DNA from: Desulfobaculum xiamenense
GTDB taxonomy: Bacteria; Desulfobacterota; Desulfovibrionia; Desulfovibrionales; Desulfovibrionaceae
NCBI RefSeq assembly: GCF_011927665.1
Contig: NZ_JAATJA010000002.1
Location: 372,001-436,000 of the forward strand
DNA: 64,000 nt
Direction: 5' to 3'
The notes under the pieces are model-generated. The model saw only the letters and a list, made by a program, of their open reading frames with translations, was not told the origin of the DNA and made no database searches. Below, piece after piece: positions 35,207-46,914 of the stretch. Positions within the stretch are counted from its first letter, which is position 1, and every line of letters begins with the position of its first letter. The translations under genes and the position numbers were made by a program.

Positions 35207-36703
35207 ATGAGAACCTGCTTTTCCCGGGATGACGGAATCGGATACCACATCGCCCTCGCTGGCACGGGCGAGCCGTTCGCGCTGCTCGTCGATCTGCTCG
35301 CCCGTGAGACGGCGGGCGGCGGAGAGGGGCGTGTGGCCTTGGCGGCCGTGCTTTCGCGTGATGTCGCCGATGGCCTGCGCATCCGTCTGGACGAACTTGG
35401 CGTGGCGATCTTTCCCGATGCCGTGGAGATGTTCCGGGCCTGCCCGCAGGTGAACCTCGTCTTCGACCTGTGCTCCGAGGTCGAGGCCGAAGGCGACATG
35501 CTGGCTGGAGTTCCTGTGGACGTGCCGGTGCTTGGGCGTCCGTCGGCGTCGCTACTGTGGGAGCTTCTAAGCGGCGTCGTCCCCGTCACCGGACGCACGG
35601 TGCGCCGCTCCCACGCCCGCGAGATGCTTATGACCATCATCAACGGCGTGGAAGAGGACATTTTGCTCCTCGATGCGCAGGGGCGCATTGTGGACATGAA
35701 CGCGCAGGTCTGCGAGCGGCATGCGCGGTCCAAGGACGAGCTTGTTGGGCATCACTGCCTCGAACTGGAGGGTGACGGCTTCTGCCGCCGCGACGAGGGC
35801 GAGTGCCCCTTCAGCCAGACACTGCGCACCGGGCGCAAGGCCGAGGCCCTGCACACCAGCGTGGACGGGGATGGGCGGGTCTTCTATCACCGCATCTACA
35901 CCTATCCGGTCTTCTCGCCCAAGGGGCGGCTGACCCACGTGGTGGAGATGCGCCGTGACATCACGGACCGCACGCACACCGAGCAGCAACTCCAGCAGGC
36001 CCAGAAGATGGCTGCCATCGGAGAGCTTTCGACCTACGTCGCCCACGAGATACGAAATCCCCTCTTCGCCATCGGCGGCTTTGCCAACTCGCTTCTGCGC
36101 TCACCGGGGCTGACCGAGAGCGAGCGCGAGAAGGTGGGCATTATCCTCAAGGAGTCGCGGCGGCTGGAGACCATCCTCCGGAGCATGCTCAATTTCGCCC
36201 GTCCCACGGATGGACGCTCCGCGGCGGTGGAGGTCAATGCCGTGGTCGAGGAGACGGTGCAGCTCATGCGCTCCGGCTGCGAGCACCACGGGGTGCGTGT
36301 CGAGATGAACCTCGATCTTGGCGTGGCCCGCGCGCGTGGCGTGCCGGAACTTATCAAGCAGTGCCTCATCAACATGGTCAAGAATTCCATGGAGGCCATG
36401 GAGGGCGGTGGGACCGTGCGCCTTGCCACGGGCATGACTGGGCGCTGGGTGGAGATCGTTGTCGCCGACGACGGTCCCGGCATCCCGGAAAACATCCAGA
36501 ACCAGATTTTCAATCCGTTCTTCAGCACCAAGGACAAAGGGTCCGGCCTTGGGCTGGCCATGAGCCGGAAGATCGTGGACGACCTTGGCGGTCGGCTCAC
36601 CCTTGAAAGTCGTCCCGGGCAGGGGACAACGGTCACCATGCATCTCGTGCCGGTGGCGGCCGTGGATGCGTCCGAACTGGACGAGCGGCCCGACCCGGAG
36701 TAA
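35207..36703 (+). CDS. PAS-domain sensor histidine kinase
   Basis: The 498-residue protein has no membrane helix. Residues about 1-125 form an unrecognised domain (VALAAVLSRDVADGLRIRL). A PAS domain follows at about 135-260 and includes a cysteine-containing loop (CLELEGDGFCRRDEGECPF). The dimerisation domain has the phospho-accepting His280 in VAHEIRNPLFAIGG. The ATPase domain shows NMVKNSMEAME, DDGPGIPE and GSGLGLAM. It is a soluble sensor, and no response regulator gene is adjacent. The PAS cysteines could hold a metal or redox cofactor, which is inference. Confidence 0.88.
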   Translation: MRTCFSRDDGIGYHIALAGTGEPFALLVDLLARETAGGGEGRVALAAVLSRDVADGLRIRLDELGVAIFPDAVEMFRACPQVNLVFDLCSEVEAEGDMLAGVPVDVPVLGRPSASLLWELLSGVVPVTGRTVRRSHAREMLMTIINGVEEDILLLDAQGRIVDMNAQVCERHARSKDELVGHHCLELEGDGFCRRDEGECPFSQTLRTGRKAEALHTSVDGDGRVFYHRIYTYPVFSPKGRLTHVVEMRRDITDRTHTEQQLQQAQKMAAIGELSTYVAHEIRNPLFAIGGFANSLLRSPGLTESEREKVGIILKESRRLETILRSMLNFARPTDGRSAAVEVNAVVEETVQLMRSGCEHHGVRVEMNLDLGVARARGVPELIKQCLINMVKNSMEAMEGGGTVRLATGMTGRWVEIVVADDGPGIPENIQNQIFNPFFSTKDKGSGLGLAMSRKIVDDLGGRLTLESRPGQGTTVTMHLVPVAAVDASELDERPDPE

Positions 36704-36774
36704 GGAAGGACGGTCGCGACCGTGTGCGCGATGACCGTTTGACACGAGCACCGGACAGTCCCAAGGAGGGCGCT

Positions 36775-37383
36775 TTGGCCGCAGTCGTTTTGGCAACCCG
36801 CAACAAGGGCAAGATTGCCGAACTTTCGCAGATGCTCGAGGGCTTCGAACTCGAAGTTCTCGGTTTGGACGCATTTCCCGAGATCGGCGAGATCGAGGAG
36901 ACCGGAACCACCTTCGAGGAAAACGCCCGCATCAAGGCGCAGGCCGTGGCGCAGGCCACCGGGCTGGTGGCCGTGGCCGACGATTCCGGCCTCGAAGTGG
37001 ACGCCATCGGCGGCGCGCCCGGTGTCTATTCCGCCCGCTACAGCGGCGAGGGTGCCACCGACGCCCGCAACAACGCCAAGCTTCTGGGCGCGCTCGATGG
37101 CGTTCCTGCCGAGCGCCGCACCGCGCGCTTCCGCTGTGTGATGCTCGCCTGCGCCCCCGGCGGCGAGGAACTCGTGGCCGACGGCGCGTGGGAAGGCCAC
37201 ATCGCCGAGGCACCCCGTGGCGACAATGGTTTCGGCTACGATCCGCTCTTCGTGGACCTCGAATCCGGCCGCCATTCCGCGGAACTCACCCGTGAGGAAA
37301 AGAACGCCCGCAGCCACCGGGGCAAGGCCCTGCGCAGGCTGCTTGCCGACTGGCCCGCATTCTGGACCAGGGTGGGCCGCTAG
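36775..37383 (+). CDS. rdgB: dITP/XTP pyrophosphatase (RdgB/HAM1)
   Basis: The 202-residue enzyme removes non-canonical purine triphosphates. It has VVLATRNKGKIAELSQML, the catalytic DDSGLEVDAIGGAPGVYSARY and FGYDPLFV. I chose the TTG start because AAGGAGGG lies six bases upstream and the motif begins at residue 4, as in homologues; the ATG at 36724 would add 17 unlike residues. Confidence 0.93.
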   Translation: MAAVVLATRNKGKIAELSQMLEGFELEVLGLDAFPEIGEIEETGTTFEENARIKAQAVAQATGLVAVADDSGLEVDAIGGAPGVYSARYSGEGATDARNNAKLLGALDGVPAERRTARFRCVMLACAPGGEELVADGAWEGHIAEAPRGDNGFGYDPLFVDLESGRHSAELTREEKNARSHRGKALRRLLADWPAFWTRVGR

Positions 37384-37490
37384 GCGCAGGTTCCGGCGGT
37401 TCATTTCATCCGTCGTACTCTATTGATAATACCGTGGAGCCGAACGTCCCTTCGGCCACCATCATAAGACGCGAACAAGGATATTTCGAA

Positions 37491-39311
<1,821 letters not shown>

Positions 39312-39334
39312 GGGCTTTTCCCTTAGTGATTTGG

Positions 39335-39373
39335 AGGCGGTCCGCAGTCGGAAGCGACGGCGGGCCGCCTTTT
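39335..39373 (+). terminator. Terminator after glmS
   Basis: Stem AGGCGGTCCGC / GCGGGCCGCCT (one G-U pair) followed by TTT. Confidence 0.7.
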
Positions 39374-39470
39374 GCGTTTCCGGGGCACGGCGCGTCGGGC
39401 GATGTCCCGTCCTTTCGGTCGCTTGCACCGGGGCTTTTCATCATCTGCCAATGCCGCTATGTTCCGCGCC

Positions 39471-40265
39471 ATGACGCCCACCCCCCTCGACGCCATTTCC
39501 ACTCGCGACGTGGCCTGCTCTGGCTTCTGCGCCCACTGTGGCCGCGAGCACGCCTTGCCCGTGGGCGACGCCCTTGTCGCCGCGCGCGAGCTGGCGCGTG
39601 TGTTGGACGTGTCCGGGCGCATGGACTTCGACATGGACGAGGCGCATGCCGATCCGCGTTTGGCCCTCTCGCATCTGTGGGGCGAGGCGCGTGGGCAGAT
39701 GTTCGGGGTCATGGTTTGTGAGGACGCCGAGGGCCGCCGCCATGTGCTGCGCGCCTTTTCTGGCCAGTACAACGGCCTGTGGCGCGTGGATGGCTGGGTG
39801 CCGCCCGTGCTCGATGTGGATGCCTTCCATCGCATCGGCGATCCCGTCGAGCGGGCCATCAAGGCCTTGGGCCGCGAAATGGCCGCTCTTCCCACCTCGG
39901 ACCCGCGCCGCGCCGAGTTGTCTCGCAGGCGCAAGGCCATGTCGCAGCACCTTATGCGCGACTTTCATGATCTCTACCGCTTGCGCAATTTCCATGGCGA
40001 CGAGCGTCCCATGGCCGAGGTCTTTCTCGGCGGTGGCGGCATGCCCACCGGCGTTGGCGACTGCTGCGCGCCGAAGCTCCTCAATCACGCCGTGCGCCAC
40101 GGGCTGCGGCCCCTTGGGCTGGTGGAATTCTACTGGGGGCGCGAGAACCGCTCCGGAACCCGGACGCACGGGCTGTGCTATCCCGCCTGCGACGGGAAGT
40201 GCCGCCCCATCCTCGGATTCATGCTCTGCGGGCTGGACGCCGCGCAGGGCGAAGGACTTTCATGA
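39471..40265 (+). CDS. Protein matching the N-terminal domain of long RluA-type pseudouridine synthases
   Basis: This 264-residue product has no catalytic domain of its own. It contains GGMPTGVGDCCAPKLLNHA, LVEFYWGRENRS and CYPACDGKCRPILGFML. These motifs are known from the extra N-terminal half of long (about 550-residue) RluA-like synthases in other bacteria. Here it ends in ATGA overlapping a separate RluA catalytic gene, so the fused protein is represented by two coupled genes. An N-terminal CSGFCAHC may bind zinc. The start is uncertain: ATG at 39471 is taken because conserved sequence begins there; 39459, 39402 and 39372 are also in frame. Confidence 0.7.
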   Translation: MTPTPLDAISTRDVACSGFCAHCGREHALPVGDALVAARELARVLDVSGRMDFDMDEAHADPRLALSHLWGEARGQMFGVMVCEDAEGRRHVLRAFSGQYNGLWRVDGWVPPVLDVDAFHRIGDPVERAIKALGREMAALPTSDPRRAELSRRRKAMSQHLMRDFHDLYRLRNFHGDERPMAEVFLGGGGMPTGVGDCCAPKLLNHAVRHGLRPLGLVEFYWGRENRSGTRTHGLCYPACDGKCRPILGFMLCGLDAAQGEGLS

Positions 40266-40975
40266 ACGCATCGCTGGAACTCCCCATCCTCTACGCCGAC
40301 GCCAAGATCGTGGTCGTGGACAAGCCGAGCGGCCTGTTGTCCGTGCCCGGGCGCGGTCCCGAGAATCAGGACTGCGTGGTCACGCGCATTCAGGCCATGT
40401 TTCCCGAGTGTCGCAAGTACCCCTCGGTCCATCGGCTGGACATGGATACCTCCGGGCTGCTCGTCCTCGCCCTGACCGCCCGCGCCAACAGCGACCTTTT
40501 CGAGCAGTTTCGCCAGCGGCAGGTCTCCAAGCGCTACTTCGCTCTGCTTGATGGCGTCCTCGACGATGACTGCGGCGTCATCGACCTGCCCATCCGTCTC
40601 GATATCTTCGATCGCCCGCGCCAGATCTACGACCCCGTGCATGGCAAGGCCAGCGTCACCGATTGGCGCAGGCTCGGCGAGGTGCGGGGGCGCACCCTTG
40701 TGGAATTCACCCCGCACACCGGACGCACGCACCAGCTTCGCGTTCACTCCTCCCATTCCTTCGGCCTTGGCAGACCCATCGTCGGCGACAGGCTTTACGG
40801 CACCGGCACCGGTCCCGGACAGCTTCGCCTGCACGCCTGCCACCTGCGCTTTGCCCATCCTAAGACCGGCGAGACCATGGAATTCAACACCCGTCCGTCC
40901 GCAGCCTGGGGCGACGACGTGCTTGCGTTGTGCCCGCCGTGCGATGGCGCTGTGGCTGGCCGTATCGTTCGTTGA
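40262..40975 (+). CDS. RluA-family pseudouridine synthase
   Basis: The 237-residue catalytic domain has KPSGLLSVPGR and the active-site motif SVHRLDMDTSGLLVLA with the catalytic aspartate. It also has PHTGRTHQLRVHSSH and IVGDRLYG. It probably modifies tRNA position 32 and/or 23S rRNA position 746, as RluA does. It starts in ATGA with the preceding gene. The last codons and the stop (encoding AGRIVR) lie inside the edge of repeat E, so the C-terminus has probably been replaced or trimmed by the repeat. Confidence 0.92.
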   Translation: MNASLELPILYADAKIVVVDKPSGLLSVPGRGPENQDCVVTRIQAMFPECRKYPSVHRLDMDTSGLLVLALTARANSDLFEQFRQRQVSKRYFALLDGVLDDDCGVIDLPIRLDIFDRPRQIYDPVHGKASVTDWRRLGEVRGRTLVEFTPHTGRTHQLRVHSSHSFGLGRPIVGDRLYGTGTGPGQLRLHACHLRFAHPKTGETMEFNTRPSAAWGDDVLALCPPCDGAVAGRIVR

Positions 40976-41237
40976 CGGGGGCAAGGCGTTAGGTCCGCTG
41001 GATGCCACGGCCCACGTAGCCGTGCTGCGCTGTGGCCCACCGTATCGTTCTCGGCCACATGCAAGCCGTAGGCTCCGCCGGCCAAGGGGCCGCTGGCCCC
41101 TTGGAACCCCGACATGCGATGGACGTGGGTGCCCTTGGCGAGCCGTGCGGCTTTGAGCGACGAAGCCCTAGTGAGGATTGTCAAGGAAATCATTTCCTTG
41201 ACTGGGGTCCGGGGCAAAGCCCCGGCCGCCGGAGGCC
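40951..41237 (-). repeat. Structured intergenic repeat, copy E (type 2) with duplicated edge
   Basis: The main copy is about 41031-41237, in reverse orientation. An extra copy of its edge (GCTGTGGCTGGCCGTATCGTT and on, 40949-40980) lies 80 bases before it and contains the rluA-type stop codon. Hairpins: CCAAGGGGCC-GCT-GGCCCCTTGG near 41083-41105, GTCAAGGAAAT / ATTTCCTTGAC (41180-41202) and CCGGGGC-AAA-GCCCCGG (41209-41225). Confidence 0.9.
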
Positions 41238-41285
41238 TCGCTTGCGCGTAGCGGCGCGTCGTCCGACGAAGTTATGGCGCATACG

Positions 41286-41322
41286 AAAAAGCGCCCTCCC
41301 GCGTAGTGCGGGAGGGCGCTTT
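41286..41322 (-). terminator. Intrinsic terminator after dksA
   Basis: A perfect 12-bp stem (GCGCCCTCCCGC / GCGGGAGGGCGC, loop five bases) has TTTTT on the minus strand. Confidence 0.92.
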
Positions 41323-41351
41323 CATATTTCGTCGCTTGCTGGCGATGCGGT

Positions 41352-41711
41352 TCAGGAGCCGCGGGATTCGCCTTCTTCCTGGAGGCTCTTGCACTCCACG
41401 CAGAGGGTGGTGACGGGGCGGGCGCGCAGGCGGGCCGTGGATATCGGCTCGCCGCATTCCTCGCAGATGCCGTAGGTGTCTTCCTCGATGCGCTGGAGCG
41501 CCTCGTGGATCTTACGGATCATCTTGTGTTCACGATCCCTCAATCGGCAGGCCATGGAACGCAGGGTCTCGGACGAGGCCCAGTCCGTGGAGTCGGCAAG
41601 CTTGTCGCCTTCGGCGGAAAGTTCGGCAATGGTGGCCTTGCCGTTATTGCTGATGCCATCAAGCATGAGCGTGAGCGTACGGCGGAAGTATTCCTTTTCT
41701 TCGTGCGTCAT
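41352..41711 (-). CDS. dksA: DksA/TraR family RNA polymerase-binding factor
   Basis: The 119-residue protein has an N-terminal coiled coil (about 1-75) and a C-terminal four-cysteine zinc finger, ICEECGEPISTARLRARP followed by CVEC. The coiled-coil tip has DWASSETLRSMACRL. DksA proteins bind the RNA polymerase secondary channel and act with ppGpp on promoters. It is the distal gene of a minus-strand pair, 36 bases after the small OB-like gene, and ends at the 41286 terminator. Confidence 0.9.
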   Translation of the reverse strand: MTHEEKEYFRRTLTLMLDGISNNGKATIAELSAEGDKLADSTDWASSETLRSMACRLRDREHKMIRKIHEALQRIEEDTYGICEECGEPISTARLRARPVTTLCVECKSLQEEGESRGS

Positions 41712-41747
41712 GTACTGCCCTCCGGGCCTGTGGCCCGCTAAAAAAAG

Positions 41748-42035
41748 CTACCAGTCCTCTTCCTCTTCCCATTCGTCGATTTCCGGTGCGTCGATGACGT
41801 CGAAGCGCTGGACGGTGATGAAGTGCTGGCCTTCGCGTTTGGAAACGGTGCCGGTTGCCTTGACATACTCGTCCACATACTCGAGCAGCTGACACCCCTT
41901 GCCGGAGTTCTCGACGACATATTCCTTCGAGTCGTCGGCGACGATGGAAACGGCGACGACCTCTTCGTCCTCGTTCCAGTTGCTGGGGTCCACAAAGCCC
42001 TCAATGGTCATCTGCTGCATGCGCGCCTTTGGCAT
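41748..42035 (-). CDS. Small OB-like protein, member 1 of a local family
   Basis: The 95-residue acidic protein is not a named family to me. Its core (GFVDPSNWNEDEEVVAVSI ... YVVENSGKG ... YVKATGTVSKREGQHFITV) aligns along its length with the 104-residue protein at 46128, and more weakly with the secreted protein at 46483. The alternating hydrophobic pattern and Gly positions suggest a small beta-barrel. The C-terminus is very acidic (EIDEWEEEEDW). GGAG precedes the ATG. It is upstream of dksA and probably co-transcribed. Confidence 0.75.
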   Translation of the reverse strand: MPKARMQQMTIEGFVDPSNWNEDEEVVAVSIVADDSKEYVVENSGKGCQLLEYVDEYVKATGTVSKREGQHFITVQRFDVIDAPEIDEWEEEEDW

Positions 42036-42084
42036 GTCTCACTCCAGTGGGCCGGGTTCGGCGGCCGGCCGGTTGATGTGGTGT

Positions 42085-42759
42085 TCAGGCCGCTTCCCGC
42101 ATGGGGGCGGTGGCGGCGGAAACGCTTGCGGGGGCGTGGGCCATCCACCCGCCGAAAAACTTGAGGACCATCTCCACGCTGAAGGCCATTGCGGCCGTCA
42201 CGGCAAGTGATCTGGCTGCTGGCGCTGGCCCGAGCATGATTGCTCCCGCGGAGAACAGAGCAAAGTCGAAGCCGAGATATATCCGACCGATGGGGATGCC
42301 GAACCAGCGGTTCAGGCAGCGTCCCACGATGTCCATGCCCCCCTGCGATCCGCGTGAGAGCAGGGCCAGTCCGGTTCCTACGCCCATCACCAGCCCCGTT
42401 GCAAGCGCGCCGATGGTGGCGTTCGAAAAATCCATCCGCGTAGGGATGGCGTCGATGAGGATGCCTAGGCAGAACATCCCGTACAGGCTGTACAGGAGGA
42501 ACCGTCGTCCAAGCACCCGCCATGCCACGAGAAAGAACGGCGCGTTTAGCGCGAGGAGCCAGCGTCCGGGCGAGAGCCAGCCTGTGGCCTCGTGCAGCAG
42601 GAGACCCGCTCCGGAAAACCCTCCGAAAATGAGTCCCTGCGGGATTGCCATGGCCTTGCAGGCGAAGGCCGTCACGGTCGCTCCGGCCGTGAGCAAAGCC
42701 ATGTCGCGAACGATGGCCGGAAATGCGTTTTTGCCTATGTTGCGTGCGGTTGTAAACAT
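42085..42759 (-). CDS. YitT family (DUF161) membrane protein
   Basis: The 224-residue protein has five or six helices and the YitT features IPQGLIFGGFSGAGLLL, GLALLSRGSQGGMDIV and GIPIGRIYLGFDF. It lacks the C-terminal DUF2179 domain of many members. Function is unknown. The start is uncertain: ATG at 42759 is taken because homology begins nearby; ATG at 42801 is in frame and neither has a clear ribosome site. It is 49 bases upstream of the small OB-like gene and could start the unit that includes dksA. Confidence 0.78.
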   Translation of the reverse strand: MFTTARNIGKNAFPAIVRDMALLTAGATVTAFACKAMAIPQGLIFGGFSGAGLLLHEATGWLSPGRWLLALNAPFFLVAWRVLGRRFLLYSLYGMFCLGILIDAIPTRMDFSNATIGALATGLVMGVGTGLALLSRGSQGGMDIVGRCLNRWFGIPIGRIYLGFDFALFSAGAIMLGPAPAARSLAVTAAMAFSVEMVLKFFGGWMAHAPASVSAATAPMREAA

Positions 42760-43042
42760 ATTGTGTGCGTTTCTTTTGCGGGAACGTGAAATTCGGCTCA
42801 TGCCGGGGCGAGCCGGGGTGGAACCCGTAAGCAACCGCTGGGCCAAAGATGTTTTACTTATGATTGCGGGATGTTGCCCTGACAGTGTGGCTTTAGATGG
42901 AACTTCCTGTTCCGCTTTTGGGGCGCGGTGGGGTGCGAAAGTGGGCGTTTGGCGCATGAGGACGACGGAAAAAGTCCCGCGAGAGAGGGCGGTTTCTGAT
43001 GTTGGCAATGCGGGGCGGAATTGCGCGGTCCGTCATGGCGGA

Positions 43043-44182
43043 TTAGGAACCCGGAGTTCCCGTTTGCGTGTGCAGTGGGGCGGGGACCAGCGTTTGCTCC
43101 GGGCCGAAAGGGGGCAGGGGGATGTCCGGTGGCGCGGGCGGCAGGGCCTGTGTGGCGCGGTGTCGCCAGCGGTCGATGGGGCGGTCCACCAGCGCGTACA
43201 GGCCCAGCGTAGCGACGGCGGTGCCGAGGACCAGCGCAGCGGAGGAAAGCTCACACGGGGCGGCCTCCCACAGGGCGATGCAGAGGAAATGCACGAGGTA
43301 CAGGGGATAGGACAGGTCTCCGAGCAGGCGGTCGGTGCGGCTGTCACGCGTGAGGGCAAAGATGAAGGGCGTGGCGGAGGCGACAAGGACGGCCAGCGCC
43401 GGGAAGCGCCACGGCGCAGGAGCGACGCCGTGCAGCAGCATGCCCGCGATGGTGAAGGGCAGGAGCCATGCGCCGACGCGACACGCCCATGGGCGGTCCT
43501 TGATGAGCGTGTAGGCGTGATGGGCCAGCGCCCCGGCCATGAACAGCGGCAGGTGCGCGGGCATGAAGCGGTAGGCGAAGGCGTCCGCCGCCGGACCGAG
43601 CGCGTAGAGGGAGAGGCGAAGGGCGAGTCCCGCCGCGAGGATGGCAGAGCAGCGGCGCACCCCGCCGCGCACGAGGAAGGGGGCGGCGAGGTAGAAGAGC
43701 ATTTCCACGGATAGGGACCACGCCTGCGGCACGAGACTGAAGGTGTAGGCCTTCACGGCCGCGGGGTCGCCTGCGGCGAAGTGGAAGTGCCCCAGCGCGT
43801 CAACGCCGGTGACGAAGAGGAGGTCCTGTCCGATGACGAAGAGGGAGGACAGGGCGAGGGCGAGGCGCTCGGGCAGGGGCCAGTCGCCGACGGAGGCGAG
43901 GTAGTCCGCGTCCATGAAGGGGTGCGCGTCGAAGAGCGCGAGGGCGACGAGCGACAGGAGACAGGTGACGAGATAGGCGGGCATGAGCCGCAGGAAGCGG
44001 TTGGCGTAGAACACGCCGAGCGGCCGCGTGGCATAGCGGCCGTTGAGGATGAGGGCCATGTAGAAGCCCGAGAGGATGAAGAAGCACTGCACGGCCGAGC
44101 TTCCCTTGAGGAAGTCGTAACCGGCGATGCCGGAGTGGTGTTCGAAGACGGACAGGGCCAGAAGCAGTCGGAGAAGACCCAT
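43043..44182 (-). CDS. Acyltransferase 3 family membrane protein
   Basis: The 379-residue protein is an OafA/YrhL-type acyltransferase with about ten membrane helices. The N-terminal histidine is in LSVFEHHSGIAGYDFLKG, followed by FFILSGFYMAL and YANRFLRLMPAY. These enzymes O-acylate cell-surface sugars or peptidoglycan; the substrate is not visible. GGAGGT precedes the ATG. The gene is alone between a YitT-type gene and a sigma-54 activator gene. Confidence 0.88.
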   Translation of the reverse strand: MGLLRLLLALSVFEHHSGIAGYDFLKGSSAVQCFFILSGFYMALILNGRYATRPLGVFYANRFLRLMPAYLVTCLLSLVALALFDAHPFMDADYLASVGDWPLPERLALALSSLFVIGQDLLFVTGVDALGHFHFAAGDPAAVKAYTFSLVPQAWSLSVEMLFYLAAPFLVRGGVRRCSAILAAGLALRLSLYALGPAADAFAYRFMPAHLPLFMAGALAHHAYTLIKDRPWACRVGAWLLPFTIAGMLLHGVAPAPWRFPALAVLVASATPFIFALTRDSRTDRLLGDLSYPLYLVHFLCIALWEAAPCELSSAALVLGTAVATLGLYALVDRPIDRWRHRATQALPPAPPDIPLPPFGPEQTLVPAPLHTQTGTPGS

Positions 44183-44325
44183 GCGACCTCCGTGCGGCGG
44201 ACGAGTGTGTTGCGCACGGAAAGCAATCTTCGGGCCATGTAGCCTTGTTTAATGATGACGGTGTGTTGCGAAAAGTATGGGAATGGGATGGGAACTTTGG
44301 ATTCCGCTTGTGCGCAGGCTCCGAG

Positions 44326-45726
<1,401 letters not shown>

Positions 45727-45826
45727 GGTCATCTCCATGGGGTGAAGGGAACTGCTGCGGACTGTACGTGCGCCCTTGGAACCTTGCAACCGGAATCTTT
45801 GTGTGGGGCGGCTTCTCGGGCTGTTC

Positions 45827-45870
45827 GGAACCTTTTGTTCCCCCTCCCGCAATGGGGAACGCGTGGTTCC
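45827..45870. promoter_or_regulatory. Paired GGAAC-N5-GTTCC palindromes, probable activator sites
   Basis: Two perfect 15-bp palindromes lie at 45827-45841 and 45856-45870, 29 bases apart. A third with one mismatch (GGACC-N5-GTTCC) is at 45973-45987. They lie about 60-210 bases upstream of the sigma-54 promoter, the normal place for enhancer sites, and about 100-145 bases upstream of the divergent activator gene. Confidence 0.75.
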
Positions 45871-46040
45871 GAATCCTCAAAAATGGCCGCCGGGCGTGCA
45901 TCCCCGGGTGGAGGGTGGTAGGGTGGTGCCGAGTATCGGCGTTTGTCCGTGCGGTGGGGGTGTCATGATGGCGGACCTCCGTGTTCCGCTTTTTGCGGGC
46001 GTAGAAAAATAAAGTCATGTATCCCCGGTGGTTTGCATGT

Positions 46041-46056
46041 TGGCCCGAGCCTTGCT
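46041..46056 (+). promoter_or_regulatory. Sigma-54 (-24/-12) promoter of the aminomutase operon
   Basis: TGGCCCGAGCCTTGCT matches the consensus TGGCACG-N4-TTGC at all positions but one, with the essential GG and GC at the right distance. The first gene starts 72 bases downstream. Confidence 0.85.
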
Positions 46057-46127
46057 TTCCCTCCGGCACCACGACGGCGCATGGCCGCCGCGGAAGCGCA
46101 CGAACAGTTTTTCCGGAGGAATGAGAC

Positions 46128-46442
46128 ATGCGGCGATCGGATGCGCCCAAATCGCTGGAAGTCACGGGTATCGTCCTGCCCAGCGACTGGGACCACGCAG
46201 GCCGCCTCGTGGAGGTGGTCCTCTACGGCTCGGACGAGTCGGAGTTCGTTCTCAAGGGACCTCGCGTGAAGGATGAGCTTTTCAAGCTCTGCCACTACCG
46301 GCTGCGGGTGACCGGAGACCCGGTGGAGGACAAGGGACGCAAGGCCCTCGAAGTGCTGCATTTCGAGATCCTGGGCAACGAAACAGACTGTGGCTACGAA
46401 ACGAATTTCGATCTTGGCGGAGGCTTTCCGCTGTCCTGGTAG
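46128..46442 (+). CDS. Small OB-like protein, member 2
   Basis: The 104-residue protein is the first gene of the sigma-54 operon. Its core (VTGIVLPSDWDHAGRLVEVV ... EFVLKG ... RLRVTGDPVEDKGRKALEV) aligns with the protein encoded next to dksA at 41748. There is no signal peptide, so it is cytoplasmic. GGAGG lies about eight bases before the ATG. Function is not known; a nucleic-acid or metabolite-binding beta-barrel is only a structural guess. Confidence 0.75.
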   Translation: MRRSDAPKSLEVTGIVLPSDWDHAGRLVEVVLYGSDESEFVLKGPRVKDELFKLCHYRLRVTGDPVEDKGRKALEVLHFEILGNETDCGYETNFDLGGGFPLSW

Positions 46443-46482
46443 GGACGGTGGCCCCTCCCGAACGGGAAACCGAGGAGCAAGT

Positions 46483-46845
46483 ATGAGGATGACGTTGGGA
46501 CGAACCGGACGGCTGGTCATGAGCCTTGCGGCATTCGTCGTGCTGGCCCTTGGCGCTACCGTTGCGCAGGCCGAAGAGGTTTTCAGGGGTATTGTCTTCG
46601 AGGCGGAGACCGGTCTCGTGCTCGGCACGGATGACGACATGGTCTTCGTCCTGGAGGGACGCGACATGAGCCGCTACGTCGACGCGTATGTGTTGGTCGG
46701 CGGCAATGTGCGTGTCGAGGAGGACGGAACGCAGGTGCTCGACGTCACGCGTGTGGAGTTCGAGCCGGAAACCCCCGTCCAGAACGACGATGCCCCGTAT
46801 TTTGACGAATTGCAGCCTCCCGCGGTGGAGGCGAATCCCCAGTAA
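46483..46845 (+). CDS. Exported small OB-like protein, member 3
   Basis: The 120-residue protein has a signal peptide (MRMTLGRTGRLVMSLAAFVV ... ATVAQA) with likely cleavage before EEVF. The mature part (GIVFEAETGLVLGTDDDMVF ... YVDAYVLVGGNVRVEEDGTQ) has the same spacing of hydrophobic and Gly residues as the two cytoplasmic relatives, so it looks like a periplasmic version. A ribosome site (GAGGAG) is present. It lies 40 bases after member 2 and 69 before the aminomutase gene. Confidence 0.75.
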   Translation: MRMTLGRTGRLVMSLAAFVVLALGATVAQAEEVFRGIVFEAETGLVLGTDDDMVFVLEGRDMSRYVDAYVLVGGNVRVEEDGTQVLDVTRVEFEPETPVQNDDAPYFDELQPPAVEANPQ

Positions 46846-46914
46846 CCGTTGCCCTTGCCCCGGGCGGTCGCCGGAAAGGAACCGGTTGGGCCGTCCGAGT
46901 GGGAACAGAGAGAA

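Noticed and set aside
45748-45792. Further GGAAC half-sites near 45748 and 45778
   Set aside because: The second half-site does not match GTTCC at the five-base spacing.
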